Positions 11,821 through 25,900 of a stretch of DNA of 64,000 bases are shown one piece after another. Position numbers and translations under genes: made by a program. This DNA comes from Phorcus lineatus (Eukaryota; Mollusca; Gastropoda; Trochida; Trochidae): NCBI GenBank assembly GCA_921293015.1, contig OV121089.1, positions 45,455,220-45,519,219 of the forward strand, read 5' to 3'. Below the pieces are notes generated by a model. It was not told where the DNA came from. It did no database searches and saw only the letters and a list, made by a program, of their open reading frames with translations. Position 1 is the stretch's first letter. Every line of letters starts with the position of its first letter.

Positions 11821-13440
11821 AAACAATAAACCAAATTAAATTGGGAATTTTCATCATAAATGGCATTCTCTCCCCACATTTAGCTCAAATCACTTTCAGG
11901 TCTAGAAGTGGATACGGCTGATTGGATGCAATGAAAACGGAATTGGCAATCTGCGTTGCTGTTTTAAAAAATAATTGGGAAAGCCTCAATCAGTTCTGCA
12001 TGGTTAGGGAAACACAATTATACCATATAGCCACACAAATCTCCTTGACAGAATATGGTAAGGATGGCAAGCCTGCCACACAAGTGTGAAAATTAGCTGA
12101 AATTTAGTAAATGGATTGAGTTGCCATTTTTTACCAGCCAGATGAACCTGTAAAACTTAAATGCTAGAGTTAAAGCAGAGGTAATAGAAATGCGAGCCAG
12201 CTAAGGGGAGACAATGCAAAGGAAGAACCGTCGAGCACTGCAGAGACACATTATTTGGCTTTGATTTGAACCTAAATACCATATTTGGTGTCAAGAATTC
12301 AGATAACTCAAATTTATCCCAAAATGATAAATACATGATAATTACCTGTTTTCAATGAAATTCTAAAAAAAGCGTCTTAAATAAGTGTATACCAGTAAAT
12401 AGTTTGATTAATTGAAGCACGTCATTATCCAGTTTTCGAACATAATTGTGACTTTGTACCTTTCAATTGTCATCATACAAACCTTATTAGTTATAAAATG
12501 ATACTTTTCAGCAACAGTTGGTAGTTCATGATCAATTGACACAGATGTCAAAATTGGCAAAGTTAACTTCATCAGTTCACGGAAGGTCTCTTAAATGATA
12601 TTATTCAAGTTGAAACAGTAACTGATTACTCCAAACCTGGGATACATCAAGTGACAACATCAGATCATATGATATGTAATCTGCAACTAAAACTGTCAAA
12701 AAAGTTATACTTCAGTATCAAATCTGTTAATAAACACTAGGAAACATTCACTTAACTTTAATACAGAAAAATTCTTAATAGTAATTTCACTTCTTGTCAA
12801 TTGAACCAATCAAAGTATTCCTGCATGCGTAACGTAACTGCAGACAAACCCATGTGCACTGTAGCAATGTGTGAACCATCCTGCTAAAACAGTGTATATA
12901 AATCCACTCTCGCTCTTTCCTAGTGCCCTGACCTCTTTCAAGCCAACCCTCGTATTGCTAGCTATCAAACCAGCCCATGGGACGACTCCCATTCAGCAAC
13001 AACAGCACAACCCAGATGGAAAAGTCCTTTGAGTTGAACCCAGTAGCCTCAAGCTCCTTAATTAACGACATTTCATTGGCTGAAAAAATAACAGGTGAGC
13101 ATAGCCAGAGTATCTGCCTGCAAGTCATACGGGGGATTCAGCCAGAAAGAGATCAGGCTATTTGGAAGGAGCAAGACCGGATTCATAAATGCTGATTTAG
13201 CAAGATGCGTATGAACCTCACTGTGATAATCTAAATATATCATCTTGCATGAAGGGCAGTGAAATATTTGTGGCTACTACTATTGTTTACAAGTCAACGA
13301 TCTCAAAAAACTCTTTTGTCATATATGAAGGTACGAAGGTTATAAAATGCACATTGAGTGGGTTAATTTGTATTAATCAGCTATATTGGATTAACCCCAT
13401 ACCTGCTGTTCAACAATAAATTTAGGGAAGGAAGCCGATA

Positions 13441-13538
13441 GTGCATTGATAGATAAACAAAAAGGGGCTTAAAGAATTCATAAATGCTAGTGCATCGATA
13501 GAAATAAAAAAATGGGCTTAAAGAATTCATAAATGCTA
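13441..13538. repeat. Two-copy 49 bp tandem duplication
   Basis: Units start GTGCATTGATAGA (13441) and GTGCATCGATAGA (13490). Both end with GGGCTTAAAGAATTCATAAATGCTA-type sequence. Confidence 0.85.
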
Positions 13539-14329
13539 CACATTGTCTTTAAGAAATTTGTAAGATCACTAGAGTGATGAGAATGAATAAATAGTATCTA
13601 TGCTTAAATGCAAACATGAACTTGATACAAGTCTTACGCTTCATATTTCATTCCCTTCTCTGAATTTAATACAATAGATAATGACGTGAATACCCGTAGC
13701 TGATGTACAAGAGGGTATCAATACAAGATTTTAAGAATTCTACTTATGATCAACTTTCTTTTTTTTGGATATGTTCACACAGCTGTTTTAAATCATGTAA
13801 ATGTTAAAGGATTGATACCAAAATGATGCTTAACAAATATAAAAATAGTTGATGGTCTATAAAAGTCTTGTTAATTCACAAGTCTAGAATATGCTATGCA
13901 AACAGTTAAAGAGTGTCATAAATAAGATGGAAAAACATAATTAAAAATCACTGGAGGACTACATTCAAACAAACAAGAAAGAAATTGAAAAAGAAAATTA
14001 TTTCATTAAATGCACTTTCTTTGAAGTCGAGTCATCAAACAAACGGAAAACACACAAGCTATAAAGCTATGCACACTGAACACAATGGTAGAGTTTAGGC
14101 AAGATTGTAGGGGGAGCCACCGAGACATTTGTCTAAAAACAGAAATTAACAATGTACATTCAAAAATCAAAAACAAAACACTGTTTTCACCGAGTCTGCA
14201 TGTCATGAAGTTGATAGAGATTAATGAATCACATTGTAGACAAGGGTTTCAAGTGGAGGACTGAAACTATGAGCTATTATGAATCTGTATTACAGGAACA
14301 TTTAATACCAGCCTGAGGGTTGTAGTGCT

Positions 14330-14470
14330 TTATAATATATATACCCCTAGTATAGTGTAGTTGTAGTGAATAATATATATATACCCCTACACCTAGTATT
14401 GCTGCACATAGGACGTCACCACTGTTGGCAGGTGTGACATCACAACGTCAGTGCTGCAACAATGGTATCC
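14330..14470. repeat. TGACGTCA-group repeat, third copy, partial
   Basis: CTAGTATTGCTGCACATAGG ACGTCACC, then TGTGACATCACAACG and GTGCTGCAACAATGG, matching the motif order at 7400-7480. Just upstream is a duplicated TATATATACCCCTA block. Confidence 0.6.
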
Positions 14471-15314
14471 TATTCATTTCAAACTTAACTTCATTACTCT
14501 GTCGGCATATTTGCTAGACTAAACTTTGCAAGTTATAAACTGAATATGTAACTCCATTTCCTGTAATACCATGACTAAATAAACATCCTTCTGTTTTAAA
14601 AACAAACTAAAAACTTAATGTTATAAAAACGGTAATACATGGTATTCGCTTAATATCTCCTTAATCTTCTATTTGAAAATGACTGCCAAGTTTCCTTGAA
14701 CAATTCTGACACTCTGTATTCCAGAACCTCAATCTCATTACGAACAAATATGAGGGCATTTAACATGTTAACTACCTGTAACTCGAGCCAAAAAATTTCC
14801 CGTTAATTTTAGGATTCGGATGAAAATGATTGAACACCTGATGAAAAACTGAGATTCAATTATTTTTTGTTAAACTTCTGGTCAAACTTCAACCAGAAAG
14901 CCAACTAATACTTTCTTAAATATGACTCACAGTATTTGAAGAAGTGCAACAATTCGGTAAATAATTCAACATAACAATAATGAGATCTAAAAGTTTCCAA
15001 AAAGGAAAGAAACAACTTAATAATGATTTTAAAATTTTCATTCAAGTAATTTCACAGTGCATGATTGAATCACTGTTTCCTTAATCACAACGTGTTCTGG
15101 GAGCACTGTAAACACTCACAAGGATTGATCTCGCTCTGTAGTCTTCAGGGCTTTGTTCTGACTGGACTTTCAGGTAACAAGGATGCGACGTAAGATGACA
15201 ATCTACTGTAAAACTTGCATACTAAATAAAAATATGATGCATATTTCATATATTATGGCCAGATCTTGTACAAACATCAGACAACCCATGTTCATTGGTC
15301 AACCTAAAATAATT

Positions 15315-15618
15315 GTACCGTATTTCCTCGAATAGACGCCCCTGGCGTCTATTTTTTCAGACCCCTTTTACCCCCGGCGTGTATTGGAGACACGGCGTCT
15401 AATTGAGGCCGGCGTCTATTTATTTTATTGTAGGAAATTTCGTCCAGAGGGAGAATACATTATTTGCATTCAACTACGGGAGCATTAATGAATCAACTTA
15501 TGACCCGGCGTGTATTCGAGACCCAGCGTGTATTCGAGACCCGGCGTGTATTTACTTAAAACAGGCATACCCCCGTCCTCTATTCGAGACCCGGCGTCTA
15601 TTCGAGGAAATACGGTAC
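15315..15618. mobile_element. 304 bp MITE with long terminal inverted repeats
   Basis: The ends are GTACCGTATTTCCTCGAATA and its complement TATTCGAGGAAATACGGTAC. The interior holds repeated GGCGTCTATT and GGCGTGTATTCGAGACCC units. No transposase is present, so it is non-autonomous. The minus-strand TTD14 gene ends about 1.4 kb away. Confidence 0.88.
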
Positions 15619-16422
15619 ATTTGTTACATGGATCTCTCTGTTCTATTGCAAGACAGAAATTCAAGTTGTTCTTATTGAATGACTTTTTGCTATAAAGATA
15701 AGCCTTTCTCTTAATTGAGGTACTATCAATAAGTGTTGTATTTTAAAAATTATTTAGTTAAAAAAGTATTTTGATCATTAAAAACGAGAGGAAAGTTTCC
15801 TCAACTAGGTACAACCATCACCGTATCAAATATCTTTCCTCTCTGGTCAAAAAATAATAATAAACTTTCGGGATAAATAATGAAGTCCTACAATATGAAT
15901 TCCATCAAAAGCCACACCACGCTGAAGACAACATAAACATGAATAAAGCAATCACTCGTTCTATGATATAAAATTGGTCACATGACCAGATCCAACCAGT
16001 ATGATAGGTTACCCATTGTCATGTGACATATTACGTCAACCTATCAGTATCCTTATGAAGGATATATGGTTAACAAAACGAAAAACAAATGTGATTCTAA
16101 TATAATAATTTACCAATCATTGTTTAGTTACGATTACATTAAATCACGAAATTCTTTTGATTTGCACTGCATTCAGCAACATAAAAATCCCTGCAAAAAT
16201 AATATTACGTAAGAAATAAGATATGTTTGTGAGAACATTGCCTAGTTTGCCTGATCTTAACTGCTTGCCATTGCTAAGAAAAATTTAATAGTTAGTCAGC
16301 CAAAAGGTCTACAGTTGCACTCGGACAAACTATCTGCAAAGGCATGATTAGACTTGATGACTGGTTATGAATTGGTTTGCCAAAACACAATCATTGACAT
16401 GGCTGGTAAACAGCTAGTCCAT

Positions 16423-16775
16423 ATACTATATTCGACACAATAAGCACCCCCTCCCTATAAGGGCCAATTAACCACATTTGAAACTCAGAAAATAATAAGG
16501 GCCCCCCTTCTCATGACTTTCCCTGTGTGAAATTAGTGTGAACGTAGGCAGTTGCATTGCAAACATTAGTCTCTCATTCCACTAGTCGGGGAGCTGCATT
16601 TTAAGTTTAGTCTTACACGTATGCAAATGTCCTTATATTTGGCAAACTAAAACGTAAATCACCTCATTGGTTTTTAAAAAAAAACCCTTTTAATTCTAAG
16701 GGAAGTCATCTTAAAAAGCGCCAGGTCTTTTCAATCTCTAAGTGCCCAGGGCCCTCACAGCATCAAATACGGTAT
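16423..16775. mobile_element. Possible TIR element in the TTD14 3' flank
   Basis: The left end ATACTATATTCGACACAATA and the right end GCATCAAATACGGTAT are imperfect inverted complements, and the interior has GC-rich AAGGGCC and AGGGCCC blocks. It ends about 210 bp from the TTD14 stop codon and may form part of its 3' UTR. A minus-strand ATTAAA hexamer at 16688-16693 inside it is a possible poly(A) signal. Confidence 0.4.
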
Positions 16776-16983
16776 GTACTTTTGACCAATGTCTATGCAT
16801 GTATGACAATTTCTGCAATGCCAAATAAAAGGTAAGCAATTCATTGGTCAGGCAAACTTTGGCCATTTTTGCTTGATACAGAGCTGTTTTATCAGCCAAC
16901 AAGAAAGCACAAAATAATTGTGTGACTGAATGACTGCTTTGTGTTTTTTCATGAGAAAACCTATTTGAAACCTGATTAAACCC

Positions 16984-19900
16984 TCATTCATCTTCATCCT
17001 TAGACATATCTAATTCCTTTTTGTTCCTTGAGAATTCATCCTTGAGAGACAAATTGAACATTGAGAACATGGGATCATCTGTAACTTCTTTCTCGATCTT
17101 TAAGAACTTGGGGATATTCAGCCTTCCATCCACGTTTGTGTACGTTTCCAATAGTATCAGTCCTCTACATCTGAAATTTAAAAGGTTTTATTTAAGTTTT
17201 ATATGCTATAAATTCAGACCGTGAAATTCAAGCAAAATGCTTCATTCTGATGAGACTTAATAAGGTCATGTAACCAGTATAAACCCTCAACTGCAGTTTT
17301 CATAGTATATATGCCGTGTAATTTGGCGGTTAGACAAAATGCTGCCACCTGATTGGACAAAACAAGATCAAGTGATCAACAACAAGATCAGTTGTTTTGC
17401 TGTGATTTGTTGATGCATAGACGAAATTTTCGGTTAAGTTAGCAATTAAGAACTCCTTGAAATTTCAAAGTTTGAAATCATAATTTTTTTTGGTCATAAT
17501 GTGTTGGTTCAAGTGCTCATAAACGGTTTGAGGAATCGATTCAAATGGGTATAAATGGTGGAGCTTGTCGACCATACATAAGCTCATGAACAAACACTTC
17601 TTAAAACCTTTAAAAGTTTTGTTAGGCATGTTATTTAGTAAACAAATAAATCATTTAAAGTCGCATGGATTCAGGATTATGAATTGTTGCTACTAATCTT
17701 CTTGTGCAATCAGAGAAATGTTACTCAGTGAGCAAATTATCATTTTGTGTATGCTTTTGGTATGCAGGAGCACATTCACTTTGATAGGCACTTACTTCTA
17801 ATAAAGATAGTAATCAGCCTTTTTCATCCCTGACCACACTTAATTTTATTCAAAAATATTGGGAGTAAGCTATGTCGCAAATTTGATATAAAACTTCAAG
17901 AAACTAGAAACAAGAACATACTGTGACAGAAATAATGAGATGAGATTTGAGTACTGGTAACTTAAAAGGAGAGAGAATTACAAACCCTTACTTCAAGTAA
18001 GGATTTGTGGGCCAATTATTAACCTCAGCAGATGAAGGGTTAAGGTTTTCCTTGATAACACAAAGGCAGGGATCAAAATTCATAAACTACACTGCCATCA
18101 GAAAAAGTGAACATCATTTTGGGCAAGAAAGCTTGTTTCATTGACATACGATCTAGAATTTATTCCAAGAACAATTCAGAAGAAAAAAAACCAACTCACT
18201 TTTCGGGACAGGGTTCCTCATAAACATCGAGCTGGAAGTATTGGTTCTGGTAGAGGAAGCAGTATCGCCGCTTGTACACGGTCGCATGCTTGTCATCCCG
18301 CTGTGCCTGCAGAATCTGGAACAAAGAGCATACACTTTGAATATTAGTCTGTTTGAACAGCGATTTTAAAACTACCTAAAGCCAAACTTATTGATAATAT
18401 CCCTTGTCTAACAAAAACCACATTATGGTGCTTAAAGTAACTGTTCCAGTTTTGCAAAGCAACTCTATTTAACTTAAATGTTTCACTGTTGATCACTTAC
18501 ATTAATCTTTCCTGTAGCATTTGCAATAGTTTTTACGTTTTTGCCCTTCTTACAGTTTAGTTAGATGTTGCTGCTGGCTGCTCGGCACGGCAAGCACATC
18601 TTTACAGTCACATCATGAGTACCATATTTTGAGAATCTAGTAACAGCATCGTGGATACTTTTGACCGACAAATTTTAAATTTACTGCTTTTTTATCTGCC
18701 TTAATTGTCTGAATAACGTAAGCATTCAATTCCATATTTCCTTTCTATGGATTCTTGTTTGTTCTCGTGATCATAGTAATGGATTCAGATTCAACACAGG
18801 TTATCAACCTTAAGGGTTCGTCTGGTGTTATCTTCTTAGCATGGAGTTGCTATGGTGACTCTTGTTGCTTCATTTCGTCTGTAAGCATTCTTGGCACCCA
18901 TCTTGTGCACAACTTAAACATGCTCGATGGATCCACTTGAAATGCCTGTGGACTCCTGTACCTTATGGAGTGTGATTCAATGATTGTCTATCTGAAGTCA
19001 ATGCACGAAGGCCAATGTTTACCTGGCTAGTATATGGTGTTTGCCAAACTGGATGAGGCTTTTTCTGCCTTTTTTTAATTCATTGACCAGATATTCTATT
19101 GTGTCAGACAAAAGTGAAGACTTCCCATAAGGTGCTTAAAGCCTTTCTGCAACATGCCTGGACGAAATTTAAAAAAAAACAATAGATATATCCCTTGCTT
19201 TGAAAAATTGTGCTTTGAAAACTACATCAAGTTCTTAACAACTCTTCCAAATTTCAACCATTTTCTCAGATGTGGATCCACTTACTTCGTAATCCTTCGA
19301 GTTGATTGGCATACGTAGTTCAACACTCTGCTTGTTAATCTCTGGTCGCCGAATCGTATGAGTAAACGTCCAATGACCTACATAAAAGAAATTGACTTCA
19401 AACAAAAATCAATATCAATCTGTTAAAGAAGATACAATGAAAGCTGTTCAGCAAAGTAAGTGAGAGGACATTGACAAAGCAACTTTCCAGAGTATTTATC
19501 AACACAGAAAATAATATACCACTACTGCTATGCATTGTGCAAAACCTTGGAGTTGATTGGTAAAGATTAATATTTTACAGGTCACTACGGTATTGTAACC
19601 AAGAAGATCAGTTTCTACCGCTGCTAGTATTTTTGCAGGGAGAAAACCAGCAACACCAGTGTGGCTTTGCATAGCGGTGAAACCTGCAAGCATCGGCTGG
19701 AACTAGCAAATCTTAGGTCGTACTTTGCTGAAATTCAGTGCAGCATTGCACCCAAACCGCACTACATGCAGAACATTTCTCTACTGAAGACAAAACTGCC
19801 GAGACCCTGACAGGATTCGAAACATGGACCCCTTGATCAGAAGCCGAACCACTATCCAAACCCATTGGATTCGATCTGCGATCTCTAGATTATAAATCAA

Positions 19901-22900
19901 GGGTGCTTACCTATGCCTTCTCCTGAAAGATTCCTTCCCTAAGAAAGCCTCATAAAAAAAGTGTGTTACTTTGTTCTCACTATCAAGAAATGTAGCCAAT
20001 AGATAAGTATGATTAGAGTACCGTCCTGTCCACGGCGCCGTAGCCTGGCCTGCATCTTCCTGCTGGGCGTGACAAGATAATCATGGACTACCTCAAAGGT
20101 CTGGTGATGAGGGAAGTCCTGCAAATTATAGGGAAAACTGTCACTCACATGAAATTGAAAAACATTTTGACAGCACAGTGAATGCTCTTCTGAAAAACAG
20201 TCAGGACCAACAATAGGACACGTATATCAGTTGGATAAACATTGACAGTCTTGAATCATTCAAGTGTCATCCACTAACATCCCAGCAGTCTGAATTACAG
20301 ATTGCAACAACTTATGGATAGAAGAATACTCCTATACGTTTGTGTACCCTAGGAACTTGACTCAGTCGGGAGAATATACATGAGTTCGATCTTGACTTAA
20401 GAGTGCAATTACAAACATCATAGAACTCAGCGTAATCGCCTGTAACCTCCAATGTTGGAAAACAACAGTTGCAATTTGTAATTAAAACCTGGTTAAGTAA
20501 AAAATGTTTTTGGATAAGTTGGATATCACAGTCCTGTTATTACTTTGATATCACAGTCCTGTTATTACTTTGTATCAGAATGGATGTCGGATAAGTAATG
20601 ACTTTTTCAGTCATGGGAAATTTATCATAACAAGGAACAACTTTATTTCTTAATTAAAGCTGCAACGAATACACTGCGAGGCGAATACAGTATGTATCAC
20701 GAATAAATAGGGTAGCGAATACGAATAATTATTCACGAATATGAATTCAAAAATAAACAAATTGAAAACACCAAAAATCTGGTAGTCTGGGTTAATTTTT
20801 ATCCATTCCCGCGAAATCTTTCCAGCCTTTTCATTGGTCGAGCAAGTCTTTTCCACGCCAGCGATTGGCTAAGCCATCATGGGTACATCGAAATAATGGA
20901 GTTTACATTAATTTATGCTCGTTCCAGGGGCGAAGCTTTTTTAAACCTTGACTGTACAAATTTACGTTGAGAGACAATTTACAGCATTATTCAACAGATA
21001 AAATAAACATATCACTTGTTTGTTGCCGTAAGTTTTTATTCTTTTTGAGTCTCGTGATGTTTACTTTGACCAGCAATATATAGACATAGATTTTGCATTA
21101 CTTCCTAATGGCTGGTTGATGAGATGTGAAATATAACACATAACATACTTTGAGAACGTAAATAAAATAGTATTTTAATTCAGATTAAATACAAATTTTT
21201 TGCACATAATTATGTTAAAGTCAATAGTAAAAATAAATTTTAAAACAAAAAATATTCGGTTTTCATTGTAACGAATACGATTCACATCCTGCCACGGTTT
21301 GATTCACCGAATATACGAATGTATTGTTGCAGCTCTATTCTTAATGCATACCTTTGTAGCAGGTAAGTTAGACACAAGGAATTTCCTCTTCTTGCTATCT
21401 GCGGCAAGTCGGTCGGCTGCATCGATACCCATTCGGTTGCACACAGCCTGTATTCGTCGCATTAAACAACAATAGTCATGCAGGGATTGGGAAAGACACC
21501 TTTGCTAGTGGGCCATTTTGGGGCTTTCAATCTTTTGCAGAAATTTTGAATGGGCCATTCCCTTTTGTAGCAATAGTAAACTTTCTAATTCTAATGGGCC
21601 ATTTTTTCACCCAATGTGCAAAACGGCCCATGGCCCCTGCCTTTCCCGAACCCTGGTCATGGGCAGAAGAAACTTAGGAGTAAACTCGCTGCAAAGGGGA
21701 AAATACTTTGTGAGACCCACCAAGCACAGACAAGAATCATGGAGAAGGGGATATAAGTGATGCTGTAGAACAGATATTCCAAGGATGCACCATGGAAAGG
21801 AATAAAGGTGGAGGAAACCTTCGACGGAATGGTTTCTTTGATGTCGGTTCTGAGACTCTGTTAGTGTATGATTAAGTGGTGTTTCACGGTATTTATCTGG
21901 AGCTGTTATATTTTATTGTTGCAACTACCCTTACGATTCTAAGTGAGATATAAATGTTATTTTCTTTACTTGAATAATATTGACAGGACAATATCTATCC
22001 CGTCGGTTTAGACCACAAATAAAACACTGTTTACACTGATGTTACAAGGAGAATGTTAACAATCCTAAATCAAGACAGCAATTAATTGGAACTAATAGGT
22101 GAACTAAAACTTGTTGACGTATGGCGGGATAGTAGCCTCGGTTTAAGACAATATACATGGCGTCGTAGAAAACCCATGAAAAAAGCTAGACTTGATTACT
22201 TTCTTTTGTTAGAAAATCTTTGCAGACATACATCTCAAGCAAAACTTTTGCCAGGCTAAAGAACAAATCATTCATTAGTTAACTTTAGCTTTTATTTCCA
22301 AATGGATTTAATTCAAGCTCAGAAATGGAAAATCTTTAAAATAATTATGGAGAAGATACTATTGAAGAATTAGAAAACAAAAAACAGAAAAAACAAAAAC
22401 TATGGCAAAGAAAGCTTTGATGGTATGCTCGTAAGATCAAAAACGAAATGGATTGACGAAGAGAGTGTAACCTAGAGACTAGAAATTATATAAGTAACAA
22501 TATGAAAGAGCTAGAAACATCTGTATTTAAAATAGTTACTTCTGGTGAGGACATTTTAAAAGAAGTGAAAATTTTTTATGACCATTATTAGTCACAAAAA
22601 GTTACACTTAGTTAAAGACAAAGACCTCCATAGCCTATGAAGTGAGCATGTTGTCTGTAAGATTGAAAATCCAGAGAATATTGAAGGGCCAATAACTACA
22701 GAAGAACTGCTCTTAGCACTTAACAAATCCAGAAATAACAAGAGCTCTGATGGTTTCTCCTATGAATTTTTGAATTTTTTTCTGGATTGACGTTGGAGAT
22801 TTTCTACTAAGAACTTTGAATTTTAGCTATGAAACTGGCAACTTGTCAACTTGTCAGAAACAAGGGATTATAACCTCTATTCCTAAAGGTGACAAACCAA

Positions 22901-25900
22901 TCCAATATATGAATTGGTGCCCAATTACTTTACTAAACTCCTCTTATAAACATCTATCTTTTTTCATTGCAAATAGACTTTTAAAAAATTCTTCCTAATA
23001 TAATAAGCGAAGAACAAACAGGATTTATGTCAGATAGATATATATTGGAGAAAATATTTGTATGATACATGACTTAATTCTACATTCTCTAATTCTACAG
23101 AATCAAAAAAGATAACAGGTATGCTATTACTCATAGATTTTGAAAAAGTTTTTGATTCTTTATCATGGTCTTTTATTTTCAAAACTTTGAGATTCTTTGG
23201 ATTTGGTGAAACTTATTCTAATTGGGTTTCTGGTCGATATAAAGACACCAAATCTAGCTTGATTATTAATGGAAGAATGTCACCATGGATCTCAATTCAT
23301 CTGGGCTGCAGTCAAGGTGATCCATTATCACTGTATATCTTTTTTATTATATGCAGAAATTCTATCAGCTCTTGTGAAAATAATTAAATATAATAAAGTA
23401 ACAGGAAGTGGGAAAAACTATTCACTAATGATTGCTCACAGTACTTAAAGCTACTAACTTATGGCAGTGAATTTCCATTTATGCGTGCAGAATCATTAGA
23501 AAATCTTTCTTGGAGCGATACTATGAATGCTTTTGCTACATACAGCTACAATACCAAACCAATCGCTTATGAAGACTTCTTTAGGGAACCAGTCCTGTGT
23601 AATAAAAACATACTTATTTATGTCAAACCTTTAAAAAACAGAAAATTCTATGACGACATTACTAATATTTCCTGCTTGCTGATTGATAATGGAGATTTTA
23701 TGTCTCTTGAACAATTTTGTCATGTTTATTTCTTATTTCTTTATCTAAGTAAATTTTCTTGAATTTCATTGAATTTTAAAAGCAATTGAAAAATATCTTA
23801 AGTTCCTTAATATTAAAAACCCTACAGAGGTGTCGCTAGATAACAATACATGTTTAGGCATTAGAAATCTTTCAAAAAATCCAAAAAATATTATTTTAGA
23901 TTAATTGGTACTTGTTCTCCAAGACTAAGATGGATGCAAATCAGGCTGCTTCACAGTATTCTACCTGTAAATACCCGTCTGATTAAGATGCATCTGGCTG
24001 AAAGTAATCTTTGTACCTTCTGCGCAGCAGAACCTGAGACACTAATGCAACTTTTCTGGAATTGTAGAGCCACTTGAAAATTTACAGGCTTTTCACATTG
24101 TTTAAAATTGAATGTGCACACACAGGCATTATAAATCTTCATGGTCAGTTAAATTTAATGAATTTAAAGGTATATGGGCGGTTAGGGTTAATAATGCCTA
24201 CATGTAAAAAACGCCTGCAAGGAAGAATGCCTACAGTGATTGTTGTGCCATCGACACGCTTACCTGCACACAAGTGAACTGTTCCAATTAGTTTGGAATA
24301 ATGACTACAATGGAGCACTATCTGACAATGCATTTAACAGGTATATCAATTACTCATACTATTGAGAGGGAATTGCTCAAATGAATCAAAACAATCCTTT
24401 CGATCTAAAATCTAAGTAAAATCTTAAACGTTCTCAAGTCATCTTTATAAGCAGGAACTATCAGTTTTGTAAGCAGTACTCTTGGTGCGAAGGAACTGTA
24501 GTAGTTTATAATGTGTGTTAACAAAATGTTTCCAATTAACCACGTCAAATACAAAGAAAACAACATTACATGTGTTAACAATTATTCCGAAAAAAGGACA
24601 CTTTACTATACTAACTAAACAATTCCAGACAGACAATAAAGTCCAACACATCTAAATTAACAACTGCAACCATCTACTGGACCAAACAAAAAGTGTTAGC
24701 CAGGTATTTTTGCTGTTAAGCTCAGCAACCCACCCCTCCCTTTTGTTATTTTTTGTCTTTATCCTTTTCGTTGAGTCCTTCCTGAACTTTAAGGGTTCGG
24801 TGACCCATCCCCCCCCCCCCCCCCCCCCCTTATTTATTTGTATACTATATATACATAATTTATTATCAAATATTTGTTTTCATTTTTTTCACATAGTACT
24901 TAATTTCCAGATTTATCAACCCCAACTTATGTATTGAAGAAATATTGTGATAAAAACTTGTTTTAAATTTTATACAAAATTACCATATAATAAACACCTT
25001 GATTATGTCACATTAAATGTCAATTAAAATATCCATTACAATATCGATAAAAAATACTGATTGTGATAACAATGTGGAACATTCCACTTTGCTAATAGGG
25101 TGAAGGTTGTTTAACTTAGAGCCACTAGTGCATGAAGATGTTTTGATAAGACTGAAGGCATTCTTCCATGTAGGCATTAGTGAACGCCACCAAATGGGCA
25201 ATGTAGGTGTTACTGATTACTATCAGTATGGAGATATTTAAGATACTACTATTATAGGGAATACAAGAGTGTGAATGAGTGAGTGATTGAAATGTCTTTG
25301 AGTTTGTGTTTCTTTGTCTTGCTCTGTGTTAAATATTCTGTTATTAACATGAAAAATATTTTGCTTACAAATATACAAACGTATGCTGAAATCAGGAATG
25401 AAAACAAAAAAATTTAAATGAATTACAATCAAAGTTTCATTTCAAGGGTGTATTAGACCAATATAAATATATCATCATATACATTCCGGATAACATTTAA
25501 AACAAATTAGTGAACATTGAACCTAAAACCCAAATTTTGAATAGTCAGGTTAAATACTCATGATCGTTGCTATAGATAAAACCATCATTTGGGTAGGCTA
25601 AAAATAAGTTCTATTACAAGTACTTTATATTCTTAAAAGCTTTTCATCACGGATCAGAAGATAAGCATCACTTACTGCTATCATTCTTGTTAATTTTGTT
25701 TCAAAATCCACAGAGTTGTCCATGACATCAAAATATGGATGACCAACCCAGGCCTGAAATTAAAAAATAAAATAAATACTCATTATAGGGCAACAGCTGT
25801 TTAAGAAACTCAAATCGGACACTACTGTATCATGTTGATTTATTCACCGATTCAAAAGAAAACATTAATGGGGCAATTAAATATTTGGAAAATTAAATTC

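Larger units (their letters stand above)
11821..15314. other. Intergenic DNA between NUDT9 and TTD14
   Basis: AT-rich, mostly without recognisable content. Exceptions are a TATA-like element followed by an unassigned 72-codon ORF (12977-13195), a 49 bp tandem duplication (13441-13538) and a TGACGTC-bearing repeat (about 14330-14470). Confidence 0.5.
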
